Assembly (NCBI GenBank): GCA_020809705.1
Contig: CP085826.1
Span: 3,720,001-3,784,000 of the forward strand
Direction: 5' to 3'
DNA length: 64,000 bases
Source of the DNA: Calonectria ilicicola
Taxonomy: Eukaryota; Ascomycota; Sordariomycetes; Hypocreales; Nectriaceae
Numbering within the stretch: the stretch's first letter is position 1; the number at the start of each line of letters is the position of its first letter. Positions 11,369 through 21,274 of the stretch are shown one piece after another. A program made the translations under genes and the position numbers. Below the pieces are notes generated by a model, which was not told where the DNA came from, ran no database searches, and was given only the letters and a program-made list of their open reading frames with translations.

Positions 11369-12931
11369 TTATGCAATTGCGCCGCTCTCCTTTAGGCTGG
11401 AGACCTCGGATTCGCTTAGGCCAAGGCCCATTAGGACCTCGTTTGTATGCTCGCCTAACGTTGGTGGCGGGCTGCGAATAGTAGGCGGGGTTTCCGACAT
11501 CTTAATTGGCGTATTGACCAGCTTGATGGGACCGCAGGTTTCGTGCTCAATCTCAACGACCATGTTGCGGGCCTTGGTATGCTCGTGGTTTAGCGTTCCT
11601 TGGATATCGTTGACTGCCGCATACGGCATTCCCTTACCCTCGAATATCTCGAGCCACTCCTGGGTCGTCTTTTGCGTCGTTATCGCCTCAATCTTGGATT
11701 CCAGTTCCTTGCGATGCGCCACTCTGTCAGCGTTGGTCTTGTATCGCGGGTCATCCTTCCACTGGGGTTCCCCGAGGCCCTCGGAGAGGACCCCGAAGAG
11801 ACGGTCATTGCCACCGCCAAAGAGGATGTCTCCGTCCTTGGTCTGGAAGGATTTGTATGGCACAATTGAGGCTGTAGGATGTTAGCACTGCATATGCAAG
11901 ACATTGGAAAGACGTACGATGTGCTGTGCCCCATCGGCCCGAATCCTTTTTGCCGCTGATTAGGCAGCTGCTTGCGATGTTGGCCAATGTCGCAGTCTGG
12001 CAGTCGCTCAAGGCCACATCGATATGTTGGCCCCTTCCAGTCTTTGCTCGGCCTAACAAGGCTGCCATGACGCTGTTGCTAGTATACAGACCCGTAGTGA
12101 GGTCGGTCACAGCCACACCAACCTTTACGGGTGGCCCATCCCGCTCGCCTGTGATATGCATAAGACCAAACTCGGCCTCCACCATTACATCGTACCCCGC
12201 TCTGCTAGAGTATGGACCCGTTTGCCCGTAGCCAGTGATGGATGCGTAGATCAAGCCCGGGTTGATTTTGCGGAGTGTCTCATAGTCCATGTTGTACTTC
12301 TTTAGCGCACCCGGAAGATAGTTCTCCACCAGAACGTCGCATTTTGCCACCAGCTTGTGAAGGATATCGACTCCTTCCTTGTGCTGGAATGACAGTCCTA
12401 GGGACTTTTTGTTGCGATTGACCTGTGGTAAAAAAAAAGGCTTAGGCTCGGGGCTCCTCCGGTCTTGGACGGATACATGATGGGCCGGGCATACATACTC
12501 CTAGGAAATAAGCGGACTCTCCAGGACCCTTTCTTGATGAGTCTGCCTTGCTGGGCGCGTACGGCGGGCCCCATGCCCTGGTGTCATCGCCGCGAACTGG
12601 ATGCTCAATCTTGATAACCTCGGCGCTATGTGTGGCATGTTGGTTAACAAGGCTTTCAACGGATCTGCAAGCATTGCCTTACCCGAGATCCCCTAGGATT
12701 TGAGTACAGTATGGCTGTGTCCTGTCAGCATCTTATACACCTGCACATCAAAAGTGCCTCTCCACTGCCACTTACACCAGCCAAGACGCGGGTCATGTCT
12801 AGGACGCGGATCCCCTCAAGTGGAAGGCCAGTGCCGACGGCACTTGAGTACCGGCGGAGCCCATGTGCGGCACGGGTCCAGCCGTTGGCGGGCTGTGTCC
12901 TAAAAGTTCTGGAGATGGTGGATAACATCAT
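11369..12931 (-). CDS. Mitochondrial type III (CaiB/BaiF) CoA-transferase, SUGCT-like
   Basis: Five exons: complement(11369-11871, 11918-12422, 12499-12625, 12683-12714, 12776-12931), 440 residues. Type III CoA-transferases move CoA between acyl-CoA and a free acid through an aspartyl-CoA intermediate. The N-terminus (MMLSTISRTFRTQ to LRRYSS) is a clear mitochondrial presequence. Family blocks follow: [37 protein letters not shown] across three exons, then SVNRNKKSL-like (here LGVNRNKKSLGL), NYLPGALKKY, SITGYGQTGP, and GVAVTDLTTGLY with the expected catalytic Asp (about D212). The length and presequence match human SUGCT, which transfers CoA to glutarate, but substrate cannot be read from sequence. 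The second exon is only 32 nt yet keeps frame and restores the conserved [12 protein letters not shown] segment. Both ATGs at 12931 and 12928 are possible starts. Confidence 0.92.
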
Positions 12932-13365
12932 TTATCAGGAATTGACCCAGGGCGGTGCAAGGGCGGTGCAGCCTGGTGAAGAATGTAGAAGATGGTGTTT
13001 TAAACCCGGCCATCGGAGCCGAGTGGTGCGCCATGTCGGCGGTTAAGTGCGGGCGGCCAGGTCTCGGTGCACCTCGGTATGCCCCCCCAGGCCGCCAATC
13101 CATGCGCCCTAGCCAATCATTCCTGTCAACCTCGGCGCCTAGGGCGTTTGTCTTCCATCTCGGCTGTCATGTTACGCGGTGTCTTGCCTATCTAGACCGA
13201 TTGACGTTGTTTGATAATGCGGCGCTGGAATAATCTGGTCACGCACGGCGGGAAGGCGGGGTGCTGGGCCGAAGCCCGGCCGCCAGTGTGCGGCCTGGGT
13301 TTTGTGGTCGCCGAAAGCAAAACTTTGGCGGGGGAGGGGCTTGGAGCCCGTCTCTACACATTCCC

Positions 13366-13385
13366 ATCCAATCCAATCCAATCCA
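13366..13385. repeat. (ATCCA)4 repeat creating three tandem CCAAT boxes
   Basis: Four perfect ATCCA units. CCAAT occurs at 13368, 13373 and 13378, about 440 bp upstream of the CoA-transferase start. CCAAT is the core site of the HAP/CBC complex, though the 5-bp spacing is closer than separate complexes could occupy together. Confidence 0.8.
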
Positions 13386-14477
13386 AAGGGCGCTACTTGA
13401 GAAGCCATCCTCTATCACAGCCACGCTGCCATCATTCACGCCATAACCCACGACGGGGAAGCGCCTTGCCGGGCGCTGTCGAATCGGGGACCAACCGGCA
13501 TGTCGCATACCCTGGCATGGGAGCAATTGAGTTATGAGAAGGAACTATTCCATGGAATCCTTCTATTCCGTACATACGCGCAAATGGAAAGACAAGCAAG
13601 ACAAAAAGACCACCTCCATGAATTGTCGGAGGAGCAGTTCCTGGAGCGAACCATGTGCTGGCTGTGCAGCGCCACACAGTGTCCTTGGTCGACACCCCGG
13701 TCGGCACTGATCGTATCCGATGGGTGAATGGTTGGATCACTTCCGCGGCCGCCGTCGCATGCAGGCATAGCCTCCTTGAGCTCGTATCGCGGCTGTGTGG
13801 GTGTATGCCGGCACTGCTAGCACTCCTTTGGCTACCTTTAGCTTGCATCAACCACCACCGCTTGCCTATCTTTGTATGCTTACAACACGCTTCTGCTTCC
13901 GTGAGATGACCCGACGCTTTTTAGTAGGGGTTTTTTTTTCTTTAGCCCGGGTGCATCTAAGCATATCAGCAAGAATGCCACGCTGACCCTCTGACCAACT
14001 GATAGTGAATGTGTGACGGCCCTTTCCTCTAATAGCTGGATGCATCACAACGTTACAGTGATCGTCGCTGAGATATATGGAATTGATGTCTTGCATGCCG
14101 AAAGTGCAGGCATCCTGGTCTCACGGACCCCAAGTCACTGCCTCTCCCACCCTCGGATGCATCCATGGCTTCTGGCAGGATTCCGGATGCATTTCTTTTT
14201 CTGGTCTGAGAAAGCCCGGGGTCGCACCGTGCCAAATGTCACGCAACTCTGGTCAACTTTTGCGGCCCAATTTAGCACACGGCACAGTCTAGTGTCTCGA
14301 AGCTTTCATACCGCCCAACGCCGTTGCAGGACACAATTGGTCGTGGCCTATATGGCTTGCCAATATGCTTATTACGTGGCATTGCGTGGCTGCCGGACGT
14401 TTGACGATCGCCACCCCCCGTTCAGCCAAGAACCTAGACGCTTTCGCTTTCGCGGATGCAAGGCTGTGCTGACGGGG

Positions 14478-14484
14478 TATATAT
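14478..14484 (+). promoter_or_regulatory. TATA box of the small unknown gene
   Basis: TATATAT lies 148 bp before the ATG at 14632, followed by a C-rich stretch and a TCTTTATTATTTATCTGC leader. Confidence 0.55.
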
Positions 14485-14631
14485 CCCCACCCTCCGCATC
14501 TGGCTATCCGGTGTCTTTATTATTTATCTGCCCACCATCACCCGCTGCCTATGCGGTCGGGGTATGCGAATCGTTCTAGCATCTTAAATGTATCTGGGTT
14601 TTGATCTCGAGCTACGCTCCATATCGCAGCC

Positions 14632-15240
14632 ATGGCTATTCTGGCATTCTTGGTCTCTTGGTTGGTGAAGAAGGATCCGTCGGAGCAGGACGCCAAGCCC
14701 TTCAGGACCTTCATGAACAAAGGCAAGGCCGTGAGGAAGAGAAAGCTGTCCACCGTCGAGAGAGATGAGGAGGAAGACCTCCAACGACAGATTATGATCC
14801 GAAAATCCCTGGCCAGCCGCACGTCTACACACAGACCCAGCACCTTGTACACCGAGGAAGAGTTCCAAATGTGTGACAATGATGTGGACGATGAAGACGA
14901 GGACGAGGACGACCACGATAACGAACAAAGCTCAGCCACTCTCAAGAGCGACTGGAAGGCATACGAAGCTGATCTTCAGCGAAACCGATCAGTATTGATC
15001 CGAAGACACCCTGGGATTGATCGCTCTGCTGGCGGCCCCAGCGACACTCCCTTATCTCTATCTCCTTTGTCATCACCCTCCATGACGCACCCTACTTCAA
15101 CCACTGTTTCACCTCAGACCAGCCCGGTACCTCGACACCACACATTTCACAACATCCCGAGAAAGCCCGTGGCATCATCGTCACAAACCGCAGATGGGCA
15201 AAATAGACCAGGAATGGGCAGAGCAGCGACTCTCGCCTAA
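14632..15240 (+). CDS. Small protein with N-terminal hydrophobic segment and acidic cluster, unknown
   Basis: Intronless, 202 residues, with a strong start context (cagccATGG). A short hydrophobic stretch at the extreme N-terminus (MAILAFLVSWLV) could be a membrane anchor. A basic, helix-prone region follows (KGKAVRKRKLSTVERDEEED), then an acidic run around residues 84-97 (DNDVDDEDEDEDDHD), then a Ser/Pro/Thr-rich tail with SP and TSP motifs. A TATA box lies upstream and trp4 ends convergently 220 bp downstream. I do not recognise the family. An upstream exon cannot be excluded, but the TATA position supports the frame as given. Confidence 0.7.
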   Translation: MAILAFLVSWLVKKDPSEQDAKPFRTFMNKGKAVRKRKLSTVERDEEEDLQRQIMIRKSLASRTSTHRPSTLYTEEEFQMCDNDVDDEDEDEDDHDNEQSSATLKSDWKAYEADLQRNRSVLIRRHPGIDRSAGGPSDTPLSLSPLSSPSMTHPTSTTVSPQTSPVPRHHTFHNIPRKPVASSSQTADGQNRPGMGRAATLA

Positions 15241-15459
15241 GGAACATAACACCATTTCGACACAACTCTTTTGAAAAGGGAGATTGATAATTTGTAATGA
15301 TTGCACGGCGCATGAATGGATGAACGCGGACTCCAAGGCGGTTCATTAGGCTATCAGGCGCATAATACTACAAGAGAACTCCACAGACTTTTTCTTATAC
15401 TCATGAATTGATCAAAAATTATACTTTTTTTTTTTAACCATGGCATACTTGGAGACGCC

Positions 15460-16762
15460 CTAGGCGCCAATTTCGTTTGTGACATCAACAAAGGCCTCCC
15501 ACTGCTTCCAGGCTTCGCCGCTCTTGAGAGCCCAGCGAGCTCTGCGCACACCTTCCTTCCAACGCTGACCTCCAGGGCCACGTTCTTGAACGACTTTGCC
15601 GTCGTCTCCGTGACTCATATCGCTGGTCTCGGCTTCGCAGATACCGGAAACTACCAGGAGCGCGGCCGTGTTCATGAGAACAAACTCGAGGATGGGATCA
15701 TCATCGGGGAGTTCGTTGTGGAGGATCCGGGAAAGGATCTCAGCATTCTCAGCCGGTTCCTTGCCAGGAGAAACTGTATCAAGAGGGTGGGCACTGAGGC
15801 CAAAATCGCTGGGCTGCACCGTAAAGTGCTCAATTTCGACTTCGCTGTTAGGGCCGCTTTCTTTGAGCATCCAAACAAAGGTTCTGCCAGCACAGCTGAC
15901 CTCGTCGAGTTCCTCTTCACCACAAATGACCATGGCCTTTTTGCAACCAGCAATTTTGAGTGCCTCGGAAAAGGCCGGGCCGAGATCCTTTCTGGCAACG
16001 CCGATAACACGGGCCTCGAGGACATCCTCGACGGGGTTGGCCAAAGGACCCAAGTTGTTGAAAATAGTTCTCCAGGGAAGCTGCTTTCGGATGGGTGCAA
16101 CATATCGCATGCCAGTGTGGAACACGGGGGCAAACAAGAATGTATAGTTTGTAGCGGAGTAAGCTTTAACCAGGGTATCCGGTCGTACAGCACTGATGAT
16201 GGGGGGGCGGGGCTTCATATTGTTGACCAGGTCAGCACTGCCTGACTTGGAAGTGCTGGATCGGTTTCCATGCTTAGATACTAGAAGCAGCGCCGAAGCC
16301 AAAATGGAAGATGTAGTGCTAATGTTGAAAGTGTTGTGTGAGTCACCGCCAGTTCCAACAATGTCACACTGTGAATGAATGTTAGCCAAAAAATCCCAAG
16401 GCCAAAGGGGAAAACGACGCATTACTTACTAGACCACCGTTGTATTTGCCCTCCTTTCTCCCACGTTTCTCAATCAACTCGAGCAGTTCCTTTGTAGGGA
16501 TTGGTGCGGCGGCTTCTCTCATGACTCGCGCACTCTCAGCGAGAACATCGGCTCGAAAGTCCATCCTCGTGAAATGGAGCGCCATGAGCAACGACGCAGT
16601 CTGCGCCTCGCTCACCTGATTGGTGAAGAAGTGAGAGATTGCTTCAGCAATATCCGAGGGTGTGACTGTATGGGTATCTGGCCACAATTTGGTGAGAAGA
16701 GGCTTGATATCGACTGGAGGCAGGGCATTCTGCCCGTTGTCCTGAGGAGCTTGAGAAGCCAT
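15460..16762 (-). CDS. trp4: Anthranilate phosphoribosyltransferase
   Basis: Two exons, complement(15460-16368, 16430-16762), with a 61-nt intron and 413 residues. The enzyme joins anthranilate to phosphoribosyl pyrophosphate in the second step of tryptophan synthesis, in the cytosol. The PRPP-binding loop GTGGDSHNTFNIST (G116 on) follows directly after the intron. KHGNRSSTSKSGSADL and RYVAPIRKQLPWRTIFNNLGPLANP are the other family blocks. The N-terminal helical domain is in exon 1 (ISHFFTNQVSEAQTASLLMALHFTRMD). The frame is open three codons upstream of the ATG, but no earlier ATG exists. Two TGA(C/G)TCA elements lie 135 and 287 bp upstream, fitting cross-pathway amino-acid control by CPC1/Gcn4. 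Confidence 0.97.
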
Positions 16763-16896
16763 GGTTTTCAAGTGTTAAAGAAAGTGGACGATAGCCAACA
16801 CACGTAACAGCGAAGGAAGAAAGGCGAAGTAGTCGGTGGAATAATGGTAAACGGTTCAACTTTGTTTTATCATGGTTTCGAGCTATTGACGCCCTT

Positions 16897-16903
16897 TGAC
16901 TCA
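16897..16903. promoter_or_regulatory. CPC1/Gcn4 site TGACTCA upstream of trp4
   Basis: This is the exact Gcn4/CPC1 consensus TGACTCA, 135 bp upstream of the trp4 start. Tryptophan genes are classic targets of cross-pathway control. Confidence 0.7.
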
Positions 16904-17048
16904 GACGTCGAGCTCATTGGCAGTACCTACCCGATGTGCGGAGTGCCCCATGTTGTGCGTCTGATTGGCAGGTGCAACTTAGCCTGAAAGATTGTGGGAA
17001 AGTGTAAAGCACAAGCGTGGCTGGTGCACGTCAGCCACACTCAAAGGC

Positions 17049-17055
17049 TGAGTCA
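17049..17055. promoter_or_regulatory. Second CPC1/Gcn4 site TGAGTCA between trp4 and the TFIIB gene
   Basis: TGAGTCA is the reverse complement of TGACTCA, placed 152 bp from the first site and 287 bp from the trp4 ATG. Two copies in this short interval are unlikely by chance. Confidence 0.65.
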
Positions 17056-17883
17056 TCTAATGGAAAGGTTCGCCAGGCTTCGGTCCGCATTTTCAAGGCA
17101 CAAAGTATCCGCCTCAGTCTCACTCCACCGACACTCATTTCTTCCCTCGACATCCTCCGCTTCCACACGCTCTCGCCGCCTGAAGTCGGTTCGCATTCGC
17201 TAAACCAACTCTCTGAATCTGCCGGTCACTTTCTTCAGCGATCGCGACGACCACTTCGAGCCGACTCTTCTTTGATCTGGAGTTCTCGCGAACACAGACG
17301 CCTTCACTGGTCCAGAACAGTCGGCTGGCAGAGTTTACACACTCCCTAGTTATCCTGTTCTCATATCTTCGAATACACATCTCGGTAGAGCCTGTTCGTC
17401 TCTGCCGAACATAAACACAGCGAGTCGCTGTCGCGCCCTTTTGAGCGTCCCTAAGACCCTTATCTTAGCACACGAAAAAAGCACAGCGCGCTTGGCGATC
17501 GTCCCGTAACACGACTGGGACATCCGCACTCGTTCTTTATTTCTTTTTTACATCGCAAAGTAGATCCCACGTCGAACAAAAGCCGATAGCCGACCGAGTT
17601 CTGATCCTGCGATCTATATTCTGTCCCGGAGCGGACGCTTCTCCCTCAGCGTTCACTCTCTTCTTCAGTGACTGCCGCCAAGCTGCATTCGCCACTTTTC
17701 GTTCAGTTTGTCAACGACCGCCTTTGGATCCGAGAATCTACCAAACCACCCTCATCGGCGGCTAGAGCGACTGTCGAAAAGAAACGGCAACAACTGCGCA
17801 GGCGAAGAAAGGAACAGAAGCGAGCCCGAAAGGTCTTTAACGAAGTCACCAACATCTACACAGCGAGACCGTATCAGCCCAAG

Positions 17884-18927
17884 ATGATTCCGCCCAATGG
17901 CGGTGATGCCAATGCGGCATTCCAAGAAGACTTGGCCAATACTCTGTGTTGTCCAGACTGCAAGGAGATACCTCCCAACCTGGTCGAAGAGTTTTCTAGC
18001 GGTGACATGGTGTGCCAGAGCTGTGGAGTCGTTGTCGGTACCCGAATCATCGACACCCGTTCGGAGTGGCGAACCTTTGCCAACGACGATCAAGGTGGTG
18101 ATGACCCCAGCCGTGTCGGTGGTCCTCAAGATGAGTTCGTGGAAGGACAGCAACTTGCCACCACCGTCGCCTTCTCCGAATCCAAGGCCCACAAGGCCCT
18201 GTCTCGAACTCAAAACAATACAAACCAGGACAAGGCTCAGAAGGGTCTCATGCAAGCATACAAGGAGATCGTGTCACTGTGCGAGGCCATCAACATGGGA
18301 CAGAATGTCTCAAACGCCGCCAAGCACATCTTCAAGCTCGTCGACAAGCACAAGTTCATGAAGGGCAAGCCCCAGGAGGCGGTCATTGCTGGATGCATCT
18401 TTATTGCTTGTCGACAGAACAACGTGCCAAGAACGTTTCGAGAAATTTTCAACCTCACTAGCGTTAGCAAGAAGGAGGTTGGCCGAGTGTTCAAGCAGCT
18501 CCAGAGCTTCCTCCAGAAACTTCAGGATACTGAAGGTGAGGGAGCTACTGGTCTCAACACGGTCACCAACTACGAGAACACATCTGTAGGCGCTGAGGAT
18601 CTGTGCGGTCGTTATGTTTCGCAGCTCGGCTTCAAGAACCAGCAAAAGATTTCCAAGATTTCTCGTGACCTGGCCGAGCAGGCTAATGACATTTCCGCCC
18701 TGGCTGGTCGATCGCCCCTGTCGGTGGCAGCAGCCTGTATCTACATGGCATGTCATTTGGTCGGTGAGCCTCGAGCATCTCTCCCGATTGCAAAGCAGGC
18801 AGGTGTTAGCGACGGCACAGTCAAGACGGCGTACAAGCACTTGTTTGCAGCCCGCGAGCAGCTAATCAAGAAGGAGTGGCTCGACGACGGCGGCAGCATG
18901 GATAACATCCCACAGGTGCAGGTGTAG
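17884..18927 (+). CDS. sua7: Transcription initiation factor IIB (TFIIB)
   Basis: Intronless, 347 residues, the usual TFIIB length. TFIIB bridges TBP on the promoter and RNA polymerase II and helps set the start site, in the nucleus. The N-terminal zinc ribbon has C23, C26, C44 and C47 (CPDCKEIPPNLVEEFSSGDMVC). The B-finger follows (DTRSEWRTFANDDQGGDDPSRVG). Two cyclin-like repeats fill the rest, with AGCIFIACRQNNVPRTFREI in the first and AAACIYMACHLVGEPRAS in the second. The start at 17884 is the first ATG; the frame is open further upstream but without an ATG back to at least 17668, and family length agrees with 17884. The tail ends NIPQVQV. Confidence 0.96.
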   Translation: MIPPNGGDANAAFQEDLANTLCCPDCKEIPPNLVEEFSSGDMVCQSCGVVVGTRIIDTRSEWRTFANDDQGGDDPSRVGGPQDEFVEGQQLATTVAFSESKAHKALSRTQNNTNQDKAQKGLMQAYKEIVSLCEAINMGQNVSNAAKHIFKLVDKHKFMKGKPQEAVIAGCIFIACRQNNVPRTFREIFNLTSVSKKEVGRVFKQLQSFLQKLQDTEGEGATGLNTVTNYENTSVGAEDLCGRYVSQLGFKNQQKISKISRDLAEQANDISALAGRSPLSVAAACIYMACHLVGEPRASLPIAKQAGVSDGTVKTAYKHLFAAREQLIKKEWLDDGGSMDNIPQVQV

Positions 18928-21213
18928 AGGAGCCTGCAGCGGGAGAGGACTGCTGCTGTACCGACGACACCAAGCCAGAAGTGGCTACTTGAGTGGAGCA
19001 CACAGCAACTTCGCTGTCCATCTTTGCCATGCACAATGTCGGGACTGTTGAGGCAGTCCGCGTAATAATGAGGCGGGCGTCTTGGCGATTGATAAGGTTG
19101 ACTTTTTTTTCCTTGTTGTGGATGAACTCTTTCTTATTATTTCTTTATCTTTGTTAAAGTAAATTGGGCTTAAAGGATCGTCGGGCAATAGGGCTGCACA
19201 CGAAGGTTCGCCTTACGAGAATTAGATTCAGACTGACACTGGCAACGGCTGCAGTTAGCAAACACGGTTGATGATTTGAAGCTACCAAGGCTCCGCTCCA
19301 AGTGTTCTGCGTATGCGTGATCGTTGTGATGCCAGTGCCCATGTCCAGGCCCTCGTGGGGGCTGACCCATTCGACGCAGGCCAGGGGCAGGCAAGCCCCA
19401 CCCCCTGTCAGTGCTTGTCAGGATGAGAGTGGTTGATTGAATGACACGCGAGGCCGCTAGCGTATTCGTAGAGGTGCGTTTATGCACATAGAGAGTATGT
19501 TGGTTTCTGGTTGCTGTCCATGCGAATTCTTAGTTTGCGCCTTGCAGATTACTTGCCTCCTTAGTTGTCTCCCTCTGAGGGAGGTGTAGATGTGGTACGT
19601 CACGGAGCGTGGTTCCGTACATACAGCTGCAAGTTGTGACTGAAGCGGATCCCACCTATTCGATGAGGGGGCCGTTTTCCGCAGCCCACAGCAAACCACA
19701 TCATCCAGATTCGATAAATTTGGTCACTTTTTCGGATCTGCTGCCCCAGAGGGCCTGCCCGAATAGCCCATAGCCCCAAGCGCCGCGCTGGGTTGTGACG
19801 CACGGCGACCGCGAATAGGAACGGTACCATTTTTTAGTTCTAGAATGTCGGCACTGGGTGCTCTCCAAATGAAATTGACGGGGTGGGAATGCCGTCCAAG
19901 TCGTCTCCGCTTGGACGATGGAAAATTCTTCCCTCTAGACTGAAAGCTTTGGTCAAGCAAGCATCCCTCCCGCATGAGAGTGAGGCGTCACAACCGGGTC
20001 GTGGGGCCTATGCTGAAACTTTCGGGTCCCCGGAAACGACGGGTACAGTAACTAGGGCGGATGTATCCGTGTAGTTTTGCAATTTATGTTTTTTCCCTTA
20101 TCCCTGGAGCTCTATCGTGGCAGCGTGGCTATTAGGGGGTTAGGGCCCATGGTGTTAGGAGTTATCTGACGAAAGCGACTAGCTCTTGTTTTTTGTCAGA
20201 TGTCAAGCATGTGTTGCGCCACGGGTTGTCCTAAATACGATACACACCACCATGCTGCTGACAGCCGAAAAGAACTGTCTGCATCAAGTCTGTTTACGTT
20301 GTGGGTAAACAACACCCACAATATTCCAAGACCAGACCAGAAAGAAAAAAAAAAATTCTACCATGTGAGAAAATCGGATGGAATTACCTCAAGCGGATGG
20401 GGCATCGGATGATGACCCAGCTATGGAAGCCCCACACCTCCGTCTGCGAAGCGTTTTGCGGCTTCGAATTAGCAAAATATGTGTATCACTCTTGGCGGCA
20501 AATCTGGCGAACGAGAAACCAAGATCTCAGGATCAGGGGACTTTGAAGCAGCATGCAGCACATAGCAGACAATTCAAGGGGGACCAACAAGAGGCTCTGA
20601 ACAACCAACGACTTGTCGTCATGGCCGCCGGCATTCCATTTTCGGCCTACGGTGAAGGGGGACGTGAACGAGTGTACGAGTGATGAACGTCCCTGGGTTA
20701 GTTAGCCTACGGGTCCTCTTGGTTGTGCTCTGTCTGGCAAGGGTGGAAGTGGAATCTCCATCAAGGGTGTTCTTGGCGGCACTACCAATGTACTATGTAC
20801 GGATGTGCATGGCCTGGCTGGGGGGTGCGGAGCGCTTGGGGAGTGCGCTTGGGGAAGCTCAGGCCTTGGGAACGGTTGAAAGGTATCTGACTACCCTGGT
20901 CCCATCATCTGACAAGGTTGCAATATTGACCTACCTCACAAGACAGTGAGTGGCCCATCCAGCTGCGACTGTCTTCGCGTGCGGGCCGGTGCACCGTGCC
21001 TGCGCTTGAATTGACTAATTATAACCCGAATTAACAATTGCATACGGGGAAGAGGAGTCTCGTTGCAAGCTCGGCGAAGATTGGAACCATGGCCTTGATG
21101 CCGATACTTAAAGGGATCCCCGGCCGCCACCCGGTGTCGGTTGGTCACCTCTCCGGGCCGTTTTCTCCAGCATCACCAGAAGCAGCATATGCATCGTCAC
21201 ATGTATCATCAAG
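18928..21213. other. Intergenic region between the TFIIB and asparaginase genes
   Basis: 2.3 kb without a convincing gene. It includes the TFIIB 3' UTR (T-rich near 19100-19150), GC-richer sequence at 19340-20060, and the asparaginase promoter with TTATAAC near 21017 and an upstream ATG at 21089. Confidence 0.5.
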
Positions 21214-21274
21214 ATGGCTTCGACTACAACAGCAAGGACGGTTTACCTGTGGCGGCTCGTCGTGGGCATGCTAG
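21089..21274 (+). other. Possible overlapping upstream ORF of the asparaginase gene
   Basis: An ATG in strong context (ggaaccATGG) at 21089 opens a 61-codon frame that overlaps the asparaginase start and stops at 21272-21274, in a different frame. If the transcript begins before 21089, for example from the TATAA-like element near 21018, this uORF would lower translation of the main frame. Confidence 0.4.

Larger units (their letters stand above)
12932..14631. other. Divergent intergenic region between the CoA-transferase and a small unknown gene
   Basis: About 1.7 kb without a convincing gene. It contains a fourfold ATCCA repeat giving three CCAAT boxes (13366-13385) on the CoA-transferase side and a TATATAT element at 14478-14484 on the other side. 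Confidence 0.6.
16763..17883. other. Divergent promoter region of trp4 and the TFIIB gene
   Basis: 1.1 kb shared between two divergent housekeeping genes. It holds two CPC1-type sites and, from about 17090, a long C/T-rich stretch that looks like the TFIIB leader. No separate gene is seen. The reading frame upstream of the TFIIB ATG is open from at least 17668 without an ATG. Confidence 0.65.

Noticed and set aside
16763..16771. Three-codon N-terminal extension of trp4
   Set aside because: It would require a TTG start; the ATG at 16762 is in good context.
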